DNA of 64,000 bases from Bettongia penicillata ogilbyi. Lineage: Eukaryota; Chordata; Mammalia; Diprotodontia; Potoroidae. The notes under the pieces are model-generated. The model saw nothing but the letters and a program-made list of their open reading frames with translations, ran no database searches and was not told the origin of the DNA. Both the position numbers and the translations under genes were made by a program. Position 1 is the first letter of the stretch. Every line of letters begins with the position of its first letter. The stretch lies in the NCBI GenBank assembly GCA_023548195.1, contig JAJHZJ010000061.1, positions 4,856,297 to 4,920,296 of the forward strand, in the 5' to 3' direction. Shown one piece after another: positions 45,121-55,735 of the stretch.

Positions 45121-46340
45121 TCATCAGTGAATATCTGGCACATACTTCTTGACTTGATTTCCCTGTACCTGATGCTATTCTGTCCTTCAAAAGGAAACTT
45201 GTAGTTGGTATGTAGATGCAAGCTAAAAGGATGGGCAGAAAAGAGGGAAAGTGCCTCAAAAATGGGGTCACCAAAGGTAAATTTCATGCATTTCACTGTT
45301 TCTTTGATTACTGACTCTGGACCCAATACTGTAAGTACCTAGAATGGTCTATACTTTTGAAGACTGTATCAAAAAGTAGGCTTCTATTGTTTATCTCCCC
45401 TTTTCTTCAGAAAACCGTACTTGGATTTTCAGTTCTTTTTGCAGACGCTTCTAATTACAACCAAGGCAGCAATGCCTTGTCACCTCACCACTGCTTTGCA
45501 TTGTCAGGAATAAACATGGACTGATCTTCCCTATAACTGATTACTCTGCTGTTATTACGCAGGAACATTTGGATAATAATATCAGGTTTTAACTCATGAG
45601 AGTCATGACCTCCTCCTGCCCTGGCAGACCTTAATCTTTACATTCTGGGTGCCATTTGACTGGGAGTATTCAATCTTGTTTGGATTTTTTTCTTTGTTGT
45701 CCATTAATGGTGTTTATGATTGGGGGTGGAGTATGATATTTGCAATAATCAAATGGTGATTTTCTTCTTACAGGTGCTGCCTGACAAACAGGTCAAGGAG
45801 AGAGCTGGTAAGTCTGTTCTATGATATGTGCTTATACTTTTATTTTAGATGTTTGTACTTGAGAGGAGTCATGCACAGTTTGCATGTTATTAAATACTGA
45901 AAGTACATATTAATTATTAATGGAAAGGTGTTATGAATTCTTCTTCAATATGTCTATGTTCCAAGGATCCATGATTTTGTTCTAATGACCCCTACTCACC
46001 TTTTTCTCCTCCTTTTCATCTTCCTTCCACTACCATGTTGGTAAACTGCCTAGCCAGAAGTATTAGTATATAAACTAATCTCTTACTTTGAGTTGCTCAT
46101 TTGCTTAGCACAGGATGCTGATGAGAGAAGGCAGTAGATTTTTGATCTACATTAAAGAAAGTTATTAGCTTCACACAGTGAGAAAAAACTCATAACTTTA
46201 ATCTCTATGCCTTAGCATGCAGAGTTTGACACTTTTTCTCTATGGAATAGATCAGAAAATATGAATGGCGTCATGTAAAATTATGATTCCTAAAAAAAAA
46301 ATCTTAGAGTAGGGGTCCTACTAATGGATATGTCTATGCT
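45120..46340. other. repeat-poor sequence around the candidate exon
   Basis: Apart from the candidate exon I see no feature. The two overlapping minus frames at 45,086-45,326 show no domain. Confidence 0.4.
45774..45807 (+). other. candidate 34-nt internal exon
   Basis: A 34-base segment is bracketed by a good acceptor (a pyrimidine-rich GATTTTCTTCTTACAG ending at 45,773) and a consensus donor (GTAAGT at 45,808). Frame 1 reads VLPDKQVKERA plus one base. Frame 3 contains a stop. No repeat overlaps it, and the flanks (about 45,540-45,950) are also repeat-free. I do not recognise the peptide, and 34 is not a multiple of three, so it would change phase. No partner exon is visible in the window. 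It could be a small coding or untranslated exon of a gene spanning the region, or chance. Confidence 0.3.
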
Positions 46341-46342
46341 TT

Positions 46343-46581
46343 TGGTCAATCCTTTTTCAGTCATGTCCAACTCTCAATGACCTCATTTGGGGTTTTCTTG
46401 GCAGAGATACTGGAGTGGTTTGCCATTTCCCTCTCCAATTTATTTTACAGGTGAGGAAACTGATGATTAAGTGACTTACCCAGGATCACAAGATATATGT
46501 ATCTGAGGCTATATTTGAACTCAGGAAGAGGAATATTCCTGACTGCAGACTTGGCACACTACTGCACTACCTAGCTGCCCA
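46343..46581 (-). repeat. MAR1-type CORE-SINE, near full length
   Basis: The tail TTCAGTCATGTCCAACTC, the CORE GGTGAGGAAACTGATG and the head TGCACTACCTAGCTGCCC are present. Confidence 0.92.
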
Positions 46582-46584
46582 GTA

Positions 46585-47208
46585 ACTAAAAGGGATATAT
46601 CTATAGGCATATAGAAATACATATTAAGTATGTGACATAGGTATAGCACATATGCTTATGTGAGTATGTATGTATATACAAAAGTTAGCACTTACAAGGA
46701 AAACATGATTCCATAATGTCATAGTACTTTGAGATAAATTTAAACATGAATTTCTATCTGAGAAAGTTTCACAATCAAAAAGTTAGTACTGGTAAGGTTT
46801 TTGTTTTTGTTTTTTAAGGAGGGGGAGAGGAGATGTATACCTTTAACTTTTGTTTTCACATAATCTGATAAATCTTAGGTTTTACAAAATATTGTGAAAT
46901 GCCTTTAAATCCTGGCTTTGACAAGATCTTGAGAAATGAATGTGGGAAATGCTCAAAGGATCTGTGATTGCATCTGGGTAAGTGTATGTCTTAAGGAATT
47001 ACTTGAGGCAAGATGTGAATCCAGGTCTTCTTTATTCCATCCCTAGCAGTTCTCCTGCTAGACTGCCTCAAAATACAAGGAAGGCAAAAAGAAGACAGAG
47101 TAATGCTGCTTTTTCCTGACTTCACTGACCAGTGTTCAGAAAATAGTGACCAAACAACAGAAGACCTTTATCCCCATTTTCTCTCAGATACTTTAACAAA
47201 AAAAAGAG
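46585..47208. other. unassigned sequence
   Basis: No gene is seen. An AT-rich GTATGTATGTATATAC run lies near 46,665. A MIR-like trace (GAATCCAGGTCTTC) lies near 47,010. Confidence 0.4.
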
Positions 47209-47210
47209 GG

Positions 47211-47458
47211 GGCAGCTAGGTGGCATAATGGGTAGAGTGCTGGGCCTGGAGTCAAGAAAGATTCATCTTCCTGAGTTCAAATCTGGCCTCAGACACTTAC
47301 TAGCTGTGTGACCCTGGGCAAGTCATTTAACCCTGTTTGCCTCAGTTCCCTCACCTGTCCAATTAGTGGAGAAGGAAATAGCAAAATCTTGCAACACCTT
47401 TGCCAAGAAAACCCCAAGTGGGGTCACAAAGAGTTGGACATGATTGAAAAATGGTCTT
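47211..47458 (+). repeat. MAR1-type CORE-SINE, full length (reference copy)
   Basis: This is the clearest copy in the window. It has an A-box-like GGTGGCATAATGGGTAG and a B-box-like GAGTTCAAATC in the tRNA-derived head. The CORE follows (GGGCAAGTCATTTAACCC, TGCCTCAGTTCCCTCACC). The BovB-like tail has TTTGCCAAGAAAACCCCAAG and GGGGTCACAAAGAGTTGG, ending in ATTGAAAAATG. Confidence 0.95.
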
Positions 47459-47631
47459 AAGGATGTCTACTGATTGCATATTGACCTAGAAAACTACATA
47501 TTAACATTATCGATAATCTATTGTATTTTATTCATTTTGTTCAGTATTTCTTAATTATAGTTTAACCTGGTTCTAGCTCAACTCAGGATTGTTGCGAGCA
47601 GCCCCAGGCCAAGTATTTGACATCTCTGGTT

Positions 47632-47805
47632 TAGCCTTTTGGGTTTCCAGCATGAACATTTAGTAGCTACATCACTCTCTGCTCCGAGCCTCTGTTTCTT
47701 CATCTGTAAAATCAATACAAGACCTCAGTACCTATCTCTCAGGATTGTTGTGGGAAAAGTCCTTCCTAAAGCTTAACAATCTATATAAATGTGAGCTCCT
47801 ACCAA
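47632..47805 (+). repeat. MIR SINE
   Basis: The CORE TTTCTTCATCTGTAAAATC and the 3' segment TCTCAGGATTGTTGTGGGAA and ATATAAATGTGAGCTCC are clear. Confidence 0.8.
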
Positions 47806-48094
47806 GTTCCTTAAAGTTGAATACATTCTTCTAAGCAGTAAATCATTCTATAATGAAACTGTTGGGTACTTCATTTCTCTTTTTGAAATATCTACCCATA
47901 TCTGAGTGTGTGAAGTGCATTTACCTTGACAAAAAACTAAATAAATAAAAACAATAAAACCATGCTTCATCTCAGAAATGACTGAGGAATGCACCAGAAT
48001 TAGCAACATGTTGCTTTTAGGAAACTAATCATTTTAATTAGACAACGAGCACATGAATGTGATTTCATCTCTCTTTTTTGGCTGCATAAAAATT

Positions 48095-48449
48095 TGATTC
48101 ATCTAGGCTCAGAAACACAGTCCTTTTTTGGCATTTAAAGCTCTTCACTTACTGGCTCCAACCTTGTTGTAGGATATCTTCAGTCTTATTATTCATGACT
48201 CACCTTCATGGACTCTACTGGCAATCAGTCCTGATCCTCTCGTGTGACTTTGCTGAGGTAGCATTTGCATCTGGATCTCTCTGCCTTTGCGTTGGCTGGC
48301 TTCCATGCCAGGAATGCACTCCCTCCTTACCTGTATCCATTAACATCCCTAGTATCCTTCTAAGCTCAGATTAAGTCCTTCCTTCTATTCAAAGACTTTT
48401 CTCTGATTTTCTCTCAGGCTGCTAGTTCCCTCCTCACCCAATTACATTG

Positions 48450-48494
<45 letters not shown>

Positions 48495-48612
48495 AAGATA
48501 AATTCCTTTAATAAAGAGACTGTCATTTTTGGTCTTTGTGCCCCTAGTGCCTCATATGAAGTGGATGGTTGTGGATTTATTTTGTTTATGTTCAATATAT
48601 TTCCCTCACTCA
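48095..48612 (+). mobile_element. L2 LINE 3' part with a microsatellite inside
   Basis: L2 ORF2 end: TTTAAAGCTCTTCACTTAC, CTGGCTCCAACCTTG, CATGCCAGGAATGCACTCC and TTCTAAGCTCAGATTAAG. After the (CA)n tract it resumes as GGTCTTTGTGCCCCTAGTGC. Confidence 0.85.
48452..48492. repeat. (CA)n microsatellite
   Basis: About 20 uninterrupted CA units. Confidence 0.98.
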
Positions 48613-48745
48613 GGGCTTACTAGCTACGTGAACCTGGGCAAGTCACTTAACCTTTTAGCCTCAGTTTCCTCATCTGTAAAATGAGCTGGAGAAAGAAATG
48701 GCAAACTACTCCAGTACCTTTGCCAAGAAAACCCCAAAGGCCCCA
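48612..48745 (+). repeat. MAR1-type CORE-SINE, CORE and tail
   Basis: It shows GGGCAAGTCACTTAACCTTT, AAAATGAGCTGGAGAAAG and TTTGCCAAGAAAACCCCAAA. The tRNA-like head is missing. Confidence 0.9.
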
Positions 48746-48894
48746 TTGCCTAACAGTAGTAGGGGCTTAACAAAAGCTTATTGACTGACTTTTGGACTGA
48801 CTATAGGGCTTAGATCTAGACTGTGATTTTATGGACACAGTGAATTCCCTCTATCAACATAGGTCAGCACTTTTTCTATAACTTCTAGTCTCAG

Positions 48895-49012
48895 AAAATT
48901 GCCCAGAGCACTGAAGTCCAGCAACTTGCCCCAAGTTACAGTCAGTTTGTGTCAGAGACAGAACTGAAACCAAGCCTTCCCAGCTCAGAAATCAGTTTTC
49001 TACTACTATGTC
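48895..49012 (-). repeat. MIR SINE fragment
   Basis: It shows CAACTTGCCCCAAGTTACAG, ACTGAAACCAAGCCTTCC and TTTCTACTACTATG. Confidence 0.65.
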
Positions 49013-49019
49013 TTTTCCA

Positions 49020-49250
49020 ATCCTTCATAATTTTAGTGCTTTCCTTCTGTTGATTATTCCCTATTTATGCTGCATGTAGTTTATTTGTATGTACTTATCT
49101 GCAAATTGTTTCTTCCATTAGATTATGAGCTACTTAAAAAGGGAAATGTCTTTGATTTATCTCTATATCCTCAGCACTTAGCACAGTGCCTGGCATATAG
49201 TAGGTGCTTAATGCTTATGGACTGACTGACTATGCCATAGTGCCTTAATG
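49020..49250 (+). mobile_element. L2 LINE 3' end
   Basis: The end is well preserved: TATTTATGCTGCATGTAG, TATCCTCAGCACTTAGCAC, GCATATAGTAGGTGCTTAAT and a short GACTGACTGACT tip. Confidence 0.85.
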
Positions 49251-50210
49251 TTTCTCCCACCACAGGATAATGCTTTGTTTTCTCATCTAACATAAACCCG
49301 GAGAAAGAACTAGCTATAATTTTCACCCTTGAAATAACGAATGTTTTTCTCTTGCAGCTTAATCTCTAAAAATGTCAGCATTTAGTGACCCATCATATAC
49401 TTGCTGGCTCTCATATTATGATTTTTGCATATTGGGAGGTAGAATTTATGCCCACAAAAGTCCCTGGTTTTTAGCTGTTGAAATTCACACTGCCTTTCGG
49501 TTCTCTGTTTCCATCAGGGGAAATGAATAGGAAAGCAGGCAAGCAGAAAACTAGAAAGAGTCAAGTCCATTTCTATAGACGTAATTAGAGAGAGCAACAA
49601 GAGACTAGGAAAAATCAGTGAAGGGTGGCAGAGAGCAATTTTTTTGCACATGTAAATCTGATGAATGTGGTAGGCAGCTAACTCAAATTCCCATGTACCT
49701 AAAAAAAAAAAGACTGAGAATGACTCTAATTCTTCTCTTTCCTTGTCTTCCATGACATCCTTGGCTAATTTCAGTTGTGATGCTGATTCTTTCTTGATGT
49801 CTTAAAAAGTGAGGACTGTCAGTCCGTGTCTATTTGGGCTCTCCCACAGACCTTCCAGGCCTCTTAGCACACAGCTGCTTTGGTTATTTTTGTGTGAAGG
49901 GAGATGCAATATTTCAGGCTGACTGAAGAGGCCACTGTTAGTACATATTGGCAGAGTAAAACAGGAAAAAGGAAGTGTCCTTGACCAGAGTTCAATATTT
50001 GTAGTGGTGGTGGTGACCACAAAATGTACTTTTCTTATTTACTAAAACTGTGCTAGATTGACCCATATTCTTGTTACTTTCCATAATACAACTAGGGGTT
50101 AAATATACAGCCTAAATGTAATTCAGAGCCATAAAAGGAGATCAACCCAGGGATGGGCTAGGGAAAGACATGAATTGCTGCGGACATTGGTATTACTTCA
50201 GACATATTGT
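49250..50210. other. unassigned sequence
   Basis: A good acceptor-like TTTTTCTCTTGCAG ends at about 49,357, but all three frames after it stop quickly. The minus frames at 49,514 and 49,802 have no domain. No repeat is assigned. Confidence 0.4.
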
Positions 50211-50214
50211 CTAG

Positions 50215-50690
50215 TAAGGAGCATAGATTTAGAGCTGAAAGAGACCTTAGAGGTCATCTGTCCCAATCTCTTATTTTATAGATGAGAAAACTGAAGAGTA
50301 GAAGTGAGGAGAAGGTGCTTTCCAGACATGATGGAAAAGCACTGAAGGTAGAAGATAGAATGCTAAATTCAGAGAATAGAAAACAGACCACTTTGATTGA
50401 AACACAGAATGCATGTGGAAGAGAATCATGTAAACTAAGACTGGAAGGGTCTATTAGAGCCAAACCATAATGGATGACATTCACTTCCATTTTAACCAAA
50501 TGCAACATCTGACTTTTATTATCATAGAGGCCCCACCCAAGACTGATTTAAGTGAAAGCAGTCACTGCCAGACAAATCCACTTGGATAAGCGGACTTATC
50601 CAAGATCACACAGAGCATAAGTGGCAGGACTGGGATCCTAAACCAAGTCTTCTGGCTCTAAATCTAATCTTCCTTCCATCACAACATGTA
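50215..50690 (-). repeat. MIR SINE interrupted by the left arm of an inverted repeat
   Basis: The 3' half is at 50,215-50,293 (GAGCTGAAAGAGACCTTAGA, ATAGATGAGAAAACTGAAG). The 5' half resumes at about 50,588 (ACTTATCCAAGATCACACAG, TGGCAGGACTGGGATCC). The intervening bases are the L2-like left arm. Confidence 0.7.
50295..50575 (-). repeat. left arm of a long inverted repeat (L2-derived, antisense)
   Basis: This segment matches the reverse complement of 50,830-51,090. Shared pieces in the same order include GAATCATGT, GGAAGGGTCTA, ACCATAATGGATG and a near-identical block ending AAATGCAACATCTGACTTT. The GAAGGTGCTTTCCAG end is antisense L2. Confidence 0.75.
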
Positions 50691-50829
50691 AAAGGGGCCT
50701 TTTCTAAATAACCACACTATGTTTTCCTATATTCTTTACCAGGAGCAGGAATTTCATCAAAGACATAGAAATAGAAAAGTGTCGCTATCATATGGACAGG
50801 GAATAACTTATTTCAGAGTCACCAGAAGC

Positions 50830-51335
50830 TTCTTTCACTTAAATGAGACTTTGGTGGAACTTCAGCCCTGATAAAAGTCAGATGTTGCATTTGGTGAAAT
50901 GGAAGTAAACGGCATCCATTATGGTCTGGCTCCAGTAGACCCTTCCAAACATAGTTCACATGATTCTCCTTCACGAACTCTGTGTTCCAGCCAAGCTGGC
51001 CTGCTTTGTATTTCCTAAACTTAGCACTTCTGTCACCCACCTCAGTGCCTTTCCATCGCACTTGGAATGCCCCTTCTCCTCATTTCCACCTCTCAGAAGT
51101 CTACTTTCTCTAAGGAGTTCCTCAGGCAGCATCTCTTCCCATGGGAAGCCTTTCATGATACCTCTAGTTGTTAAAACACTTGCCCTCCTCCAAATACCTT
51201 GTTTTTATTTATCTGTGTAAGTTAAATATGTCCACTTTTAAATTCTCAGAGAGAAGGATCTATTTTGTCTTTGTATCCTCAGTATTGTATACATAGTAGG
51301 TGCTTGATAAATACTTGTCAAGCAGTGCATTCACC
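50830..51335 (+). mobile_element. L2 LINE 3' part; its 5' 260 bases are the right arm of the inverted repeat
   Basis: Sense L2 is clear from about 50,975 (TCTGTGTTCCAGCCAAGCTG, TTTGTATTTCCTAAAC, GGAATGCCCCTTCTCC) to the 3' end (GTACATAGTAGGTGC-like, here TATACATAGTAGGTGCTTG). 50,830-51,090 pairs with the left arm at 50,295-50,575. The frames on either strand here are by-products. Confidence 0.8.
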
Positions 51336-51409
51336 AACCACATTTTCTGCAAAGGTTAAATGCCATTTAGTAGGTAAGCAGTAGCTGACTTCCCTAGAGA
51401 ACATCAGGA

Positions 51410-51562
51410 GATTTATAGCCCTGATTTAGCTTTATCTCATACATAGTGTGACCCTGGCAAAGTCATTTACACTCTTTGGTCTGTAGTTGCTTCCATGTAA
51501 AATGAGGAGATTGAACTCTATGGTCTCCAAGAACTCTTCCCACCCTGACATTCAGTGAATTG
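51410..51562 (+). repeat. MIR SINE
   Basis: The CORE TGTGACCCTGGCAAAGTCAT and the 3' variant GAACTCTATGGTCTCCAAG are seen. Confidence 0.75.
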
Positions 51563-51784
51563 AATGCATTCTGTAACCATCCTTTAACAATTAAGCCAAA
51601 GAAGCTATCTTTTATTAAATAGAATACATGTGGCAAATCTGTTTCATATTGTAAAATTTTTACTCATTACCTCATTTCTTCCACACTTTGATGGATCATT
51701 GCTTTGAGCACTTCCTTCAACAGTGCAGCTCATTACCTTTCTGTGCCTTCTCACTCTGGGTGATTCTTATCCATATAGAACAGT

Positions 51785-52018
51785 ATACAGAGAGCTGGTT
51801 GTGGGGCCAGAAAGCCAGGAGTAAGACCTACCTCTGACAAATCCTGGCTTTTGTACCCTGCACAAATCACTTAACCTCTCAGTGCTCTAAGTAGCTCTCT
51901 AAGAGTAATTAGTTACAGAGAAATTACTGACCTATATTAGCAAGGAAGACTTCCTCATCTTACAGTTCCCTTTACCAATGAAATTATAGGTTTAGTCTCT
52001 ATCCCTATCCTTCCCCAG
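51785..52018 (+). repeat. MIR subtype with extended 3' part
   Basis: It shows a CORE with AATCACTTAACCTCTCAGTG, then GAGTAATTAGTTACAGAG, GACTTCCTCATCTTACAGTT and ATAGGTTTAGTCTCTATCC, the 3' part also seen at 29.27 kb. Confidence 0.7.
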
Positions 52019-52079
52019 AGGAGATAGCCAACGTACCCAATAGTTTGAAGGTCTTCTAAAAAGGTAACTATTCATTAGT

Positions 52080-52292
52080 TAGAGGACTGGTCCTGGAGTC
52101 AACTGAACTCAGATCCTTTCTCAGACATTTACTAACTCTATGTCCACTTAAGCTCTATCTCAGTTTTCTTATCTGTAAAATGAGAATAATGGTAACACCT
52201 AACTCCAGGGTTGTTGTGAAAATCAAATAAGAGAATATTTGTAAAGTGCTCAGCAAACCCCCAAAGCACTGCAATCGTCATCCTCATCATCA
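52080..52292 (+). repeat. MIR SINE, near full length
   Basis: It shows GGTCCTGGAGTCAACTGAAC, CAGTTTTCTTATCTGTAAAA, GGTTGTTGTGAAAATCAAAT and AAAGTGCTCAGCAAACC. Confidence 0.9.
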
Positions 52293-52411
52293 TGTCTTCC
52301 ATCCTCAGAATGTCCTATTTTATTTTATTCCTTTTCCCACCACACTGGCCCCTTGGTGATATTTTAATGCTACTTTTACGTATAAGTCATGCTTGATCAT
52401 GAGCTATTTGT

Positions 52412-52678
52412 GTTGTAGTTCATTGTTTCAGTTGTGCCCAGCTCTTTGTGACCCTATTTGGTGTTTTCTTGACAAAGATTCTGGAGTGGTTTGCCATTTC
52501 TTTCTCCAACTCATTTTACAGATGAGGAAACTAAGGCAAACACAGAGGCAAACACAGTTGAGTGACTTGCCCAGGGTCACACAGATAGTAATTGTCAGAA
52601 GCAAGATGTGAACTCACAAAAATGACTCTTAGTGACTCCAGGTCTGACACTCTATCCACTGTGCCACCTAGCTGCCTA
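52412..52678 (-). repeat. MAR1-type CORE-SINE, full length
   Basis: The tail TTCAGTTGTGCCCAGCTC, then GTGTTTTCTTGACAAAGATT, a CORE with the duplicated GGCAAACACAGA, and the head CACTGTGCCACCTAGCTGCC. Confidence 0.95.
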
Positions 52679-52679
52679 A

Positions 52680-52790
52680 GTTTATATGGCATTTAAAGTT
52701 TGCAAAGTGCTTTAAAAATACTGTCTTTTTATCCTGGCAACAACCCTGGGAGGTAGAGGTTATTACTCCCATTTTACAGCTGCCATTCAT
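52680..52790 (-). repeat. MIR-family CORE-SINE, 3' part
   Basis: It shows GTTTGCAAAGTGCTTTAAAA, CAACAACCCTGGGAGGTAG and CCCATTTTACAG. Confidence 0.85.
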
Positions 52791-52910
52791 TTCTCCATTA
52801 CTCTTTGGATTACTTGCAATTTGGATGCTTATGAGATTAGAGTGTTTCATAATTCATGGCAACATCTTAGCACCAAGAGATTACTGCTATTGAAATGATG
52901 ATTTTAAGTG

Positions 52911-52931
52911 GAGAGAGGAGAGAGAGAGAGA

Positions 52932-53005
<74 letters not shown>

Positions 53006-53054
53006 GAGAGAGAGACAGAGAGAGAGACAGAGAGACAGAGAGACAGAGAGAGAC

Positions 53055-53136
<82 letters not shown>

Positions 53137-53137
53137 A
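52911..53137. repeat. (GA)n microsatellite with GAC interruptions
   Basis: Almost 230 bases of GA with an inner AGAGACAGAG-type block at about 52,995-53,070. It produces long artefact frames of Arg/Glu on the plus strand and Ser/Leu on the minus strand. Confidence 0.98.
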
Positions 53138-53139
53138 AT

Positions 53140-53425
53140 ACGCCCTGCCCTCAAGAAGGAGCTTAGATTCTTTTTGTGGGATATATCATGTACTCAAAAG
53201 AGAAATTATAAAGTAATTTCAAGGAAAAGGTGCTGATAACTTGCGAGATCAGAGAAAGGCCTTAGGTTGGAGGTGGAAACAGAGATGAGCCTATAAAAAA
53301 GCTAAAATTCTAAGAGTGCATTCCAGATGTGAGATGCCTTATGCAAAAGAGGCATGAAATGGAATGTCATGTGCAAAAAGAGCTAGCAGGCCAGCTTTAT
53401 TATTGGACTGGAAGACACATGAAGG
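53140..53425 (-). mobile_element. L2 LINE relic, antisense
   Basis: Antisense L2 pieces include CTGCCCTCAAGAAGGAGCTT, GCATTCCAGATGTGAGATGC and AATGGAATGTCATGTGC. Confidence 0.6.
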
Positions 53426-53699
53426 AAAAATGATATGAAATAAGATTGTAGAGGTATCCACTTACTTATTTCTACATGGTCACCCAGAAACATGGTTATG
53501 ACAGTGTGAGCTGGGTAACTACTCTGATAGCAACTGAAAAGGTATTTCTTGGCTTTAGTTATTTGTCTTCCACCAAGGCCTACACCTATCATCCCACATT
53601 CCCAGTCCTCATATATTGGTTGAATTACAGCTTTTTTGTCTATATTGTCTCATGGATGTGAAAAACCCACTGGGGGAATATTATATTCCTACTATTTTC

Positions 53700-53890
53700 T
53701 AAAAATAATAACACTTGTATAGCCCATTACTTATAATAACCATGAAATAAGGTATTACAAGAACTATTATCTTCATTTTCCAGATGAGCAAAGCAAACTT
53801 CAAAAAAATTAAGAAGTTAAGAATTTCAAAGAAGTTAAGTGATATACTTAAAGTCATGTAGTCAATAAAGATCAGAGTCAGGATGCATGG
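53700..53890 (-). repeat. MIR-family CORE-SINE, diverged
   Basis: It shows AATAATAACACTTGTATAGC, TTCATTTTCCAGATGAGCAA and AAAGTCATGTAGTCAATAAA, with a small internal AAGAAGTTAAG duplication. Confidence 0.65.
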
Positions 53891-53894
53891 CTTC

Positions 53895-54132
53895 CACCAT
53901 TTCTTTCTAATCTTAGCAAAAATTTCATCTTGTGCAAGAAGCCCTTCCCAAGACCCCTTAATTCCAGTGCCTTCTCTCTGTCAATTATCTCTAATTTATC
54001 CTGTATTTATCTAGCTTTGTACCTATTTGCTTGCATGTTGTAGGGAATGTCTTTTTTTTTTCTTTATTTTTCCCCAGGGCTTAGCCCACAGTTTGGCACA
54101 TCATGCTTTGTAAGTGCTTAGTGACATAATTC
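53895..54132 (+). mobile_element. L2 LINE 3' end
   Basis: It shows AGAAGCCCTTCCCAAGACC, CTGTATTTATCTAGCTTTG, AGGGCTTAGCCCACAG and TTTGTAAGTGCTTAG. Confidence 0.8.
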
Positions 54133-55555
54133 AAACCCTGATCTCTCTTGCTGCCTCCAAGCATGCTTTCTACAGTAATATGCCATGCTTACCTCCCAAT
54201 AAATAATTTTCTCTTAAGCAAGGCATTTTCTTCCTCCTTACAGAGGGACAGGTTACATAGTCTTTGTGTTTCTGCATAGTGCAGTGCTCCAGGATTAGAC
54301 CTCATAAAGTACCACTGATCTGCAGGAAATCTTTTATGGTCTACGGACATTCCTAGGAAATGAATTGCATGTTATGAATGAGTTCATATCTAAGAATACA
54401 GCAGCATAATTAATGATCACTATCTATGAGAATCTGATGAAATGGTAAGTTTTGATTTTTTGGTACAATATTAATTCTATATAGATTATTACAATTATAA
54501 AGAGTGTTATGTGGGATATTCAAGATTATATGCATAAAAGTATTTAAGACTTCAAAAAATGATTCTCAAAATCAAAAAAACCTCATAGCCTTATACTACA
54601 TTTTGTTTTCTTTAGTGTACACTTCACAAAGATTACTATTTCAAAAATAATGAAATTAACCATTGGCTGCTTGTAAATATATTTCTAAGATGTGGGCAGA
54701 CTGTGGTGAAATCTAGAAGGTGAAACCTATTTCCTCCAGTAAAATGTTTACCTTTTTTTAAAAAAAATGACTCTATTCATATGAGTAAAATGAATCAGCT
54801 CCCAAATATTAGACTTCAAGATCTCCCTTTGAAATCTTGATATTGAAAAGAAAATATTCTTTCTTTCCCTCAAGATTTTATCAAGAAGCAAAGCTAAAAG
54901 ATATCAGATGTGAAAATGCTGCTTTATTAGTCAAGGATTGTCATTTGCTGCCTTGAAAATGATATTTCTATATCTCTAGGATCAAAGAAAATTGTTTTTT
55001 TATTTGATGACACTAAAGAAAATATTGGTTAAAGTAGAATTTCTTTAACCAAAGAATAATCCTTCCTGACTGCCCCCACAAAGCATCATCCTACCACCAC
55101 AATATGTAATTATTCTCTACTTTTTCATTTTTTTCCTCTGTGATTTCTGTACTAAGTTATAATGAATTGACTTCTCATCAAATGAAACCCAGTGGGAGAA
55201 GTCGACTCATTTCCCACAGGTTTATGCAATATGAGAATCTGGCTATATGTTTCATCATTTTGATATGTTCTAGTTCTCAGGGTCTTCTTCAAGAAATAAT
55301 GTTTGTTTGACTTTAATTTTCTCTCCTATTCATCACTTTAAAAATATTCAAATCAATTCAACAGGCATTTACTAAATATCTACTATGTGATGTGTTTATA
55401 TTGTCTCATAAATGGATATTTTTGAAAGTTAAATATTCATATCTCTAACAATAATACTCTACTACAATTTCCAAAATTACTATCTTTATGTTCTTACCTA
55501 GAAGTACCTTATTCCTATGTACTTACTGTATATCTTGCACTTTTGCTTTGCAGTT
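54132..55555. other. unassigned AT-rich sequence
   Basis: No gene and no repeat that I can name. Confidence 0.4.
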
Positions 55556-55559
55556 TTTC

Positions 55560-55735
55560 AGAATACTTTTGAGGCAGTGTTACCTCTGGCACATATTGGC
55601 TGAGTGACCTTCTCTATGCCTTAGGAAACTCTAAATTTACAAGTTGCTGAGAGAGTGTGCTAATCTATATTGATGGACAGTGACCCCTTCCTGGGAGTTT
55701 CCCAATCCAAGAAAATTCCTCATCCTATTCAGACA
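55560..55735 (+). repeat. MIR subtype with extended 3' part, fragment
   Basis: It shows GGCTGAGTGACCTTCTC, CTCTAAATTTACAAGTTGC and CCCTTCCTGGGAGTTTCCC, matching the extension at 29.27 and 51.9 kb. Confidence 0.6.

Noticed and set aside
49344..49438. Possible exon after the TTTTTCTCTTGCAG acceptor
   Set aside because: All three frames stop within about 30 bases, and the only nearby donor (GAGGTAGAA) is weak.
52867..53236. Frames of 95-113 codons rich in Arg/Glu (plus) or Ser/Leu (minus)
   Set aside because: They are translations of the GA microsatellite, open in several frames at once.
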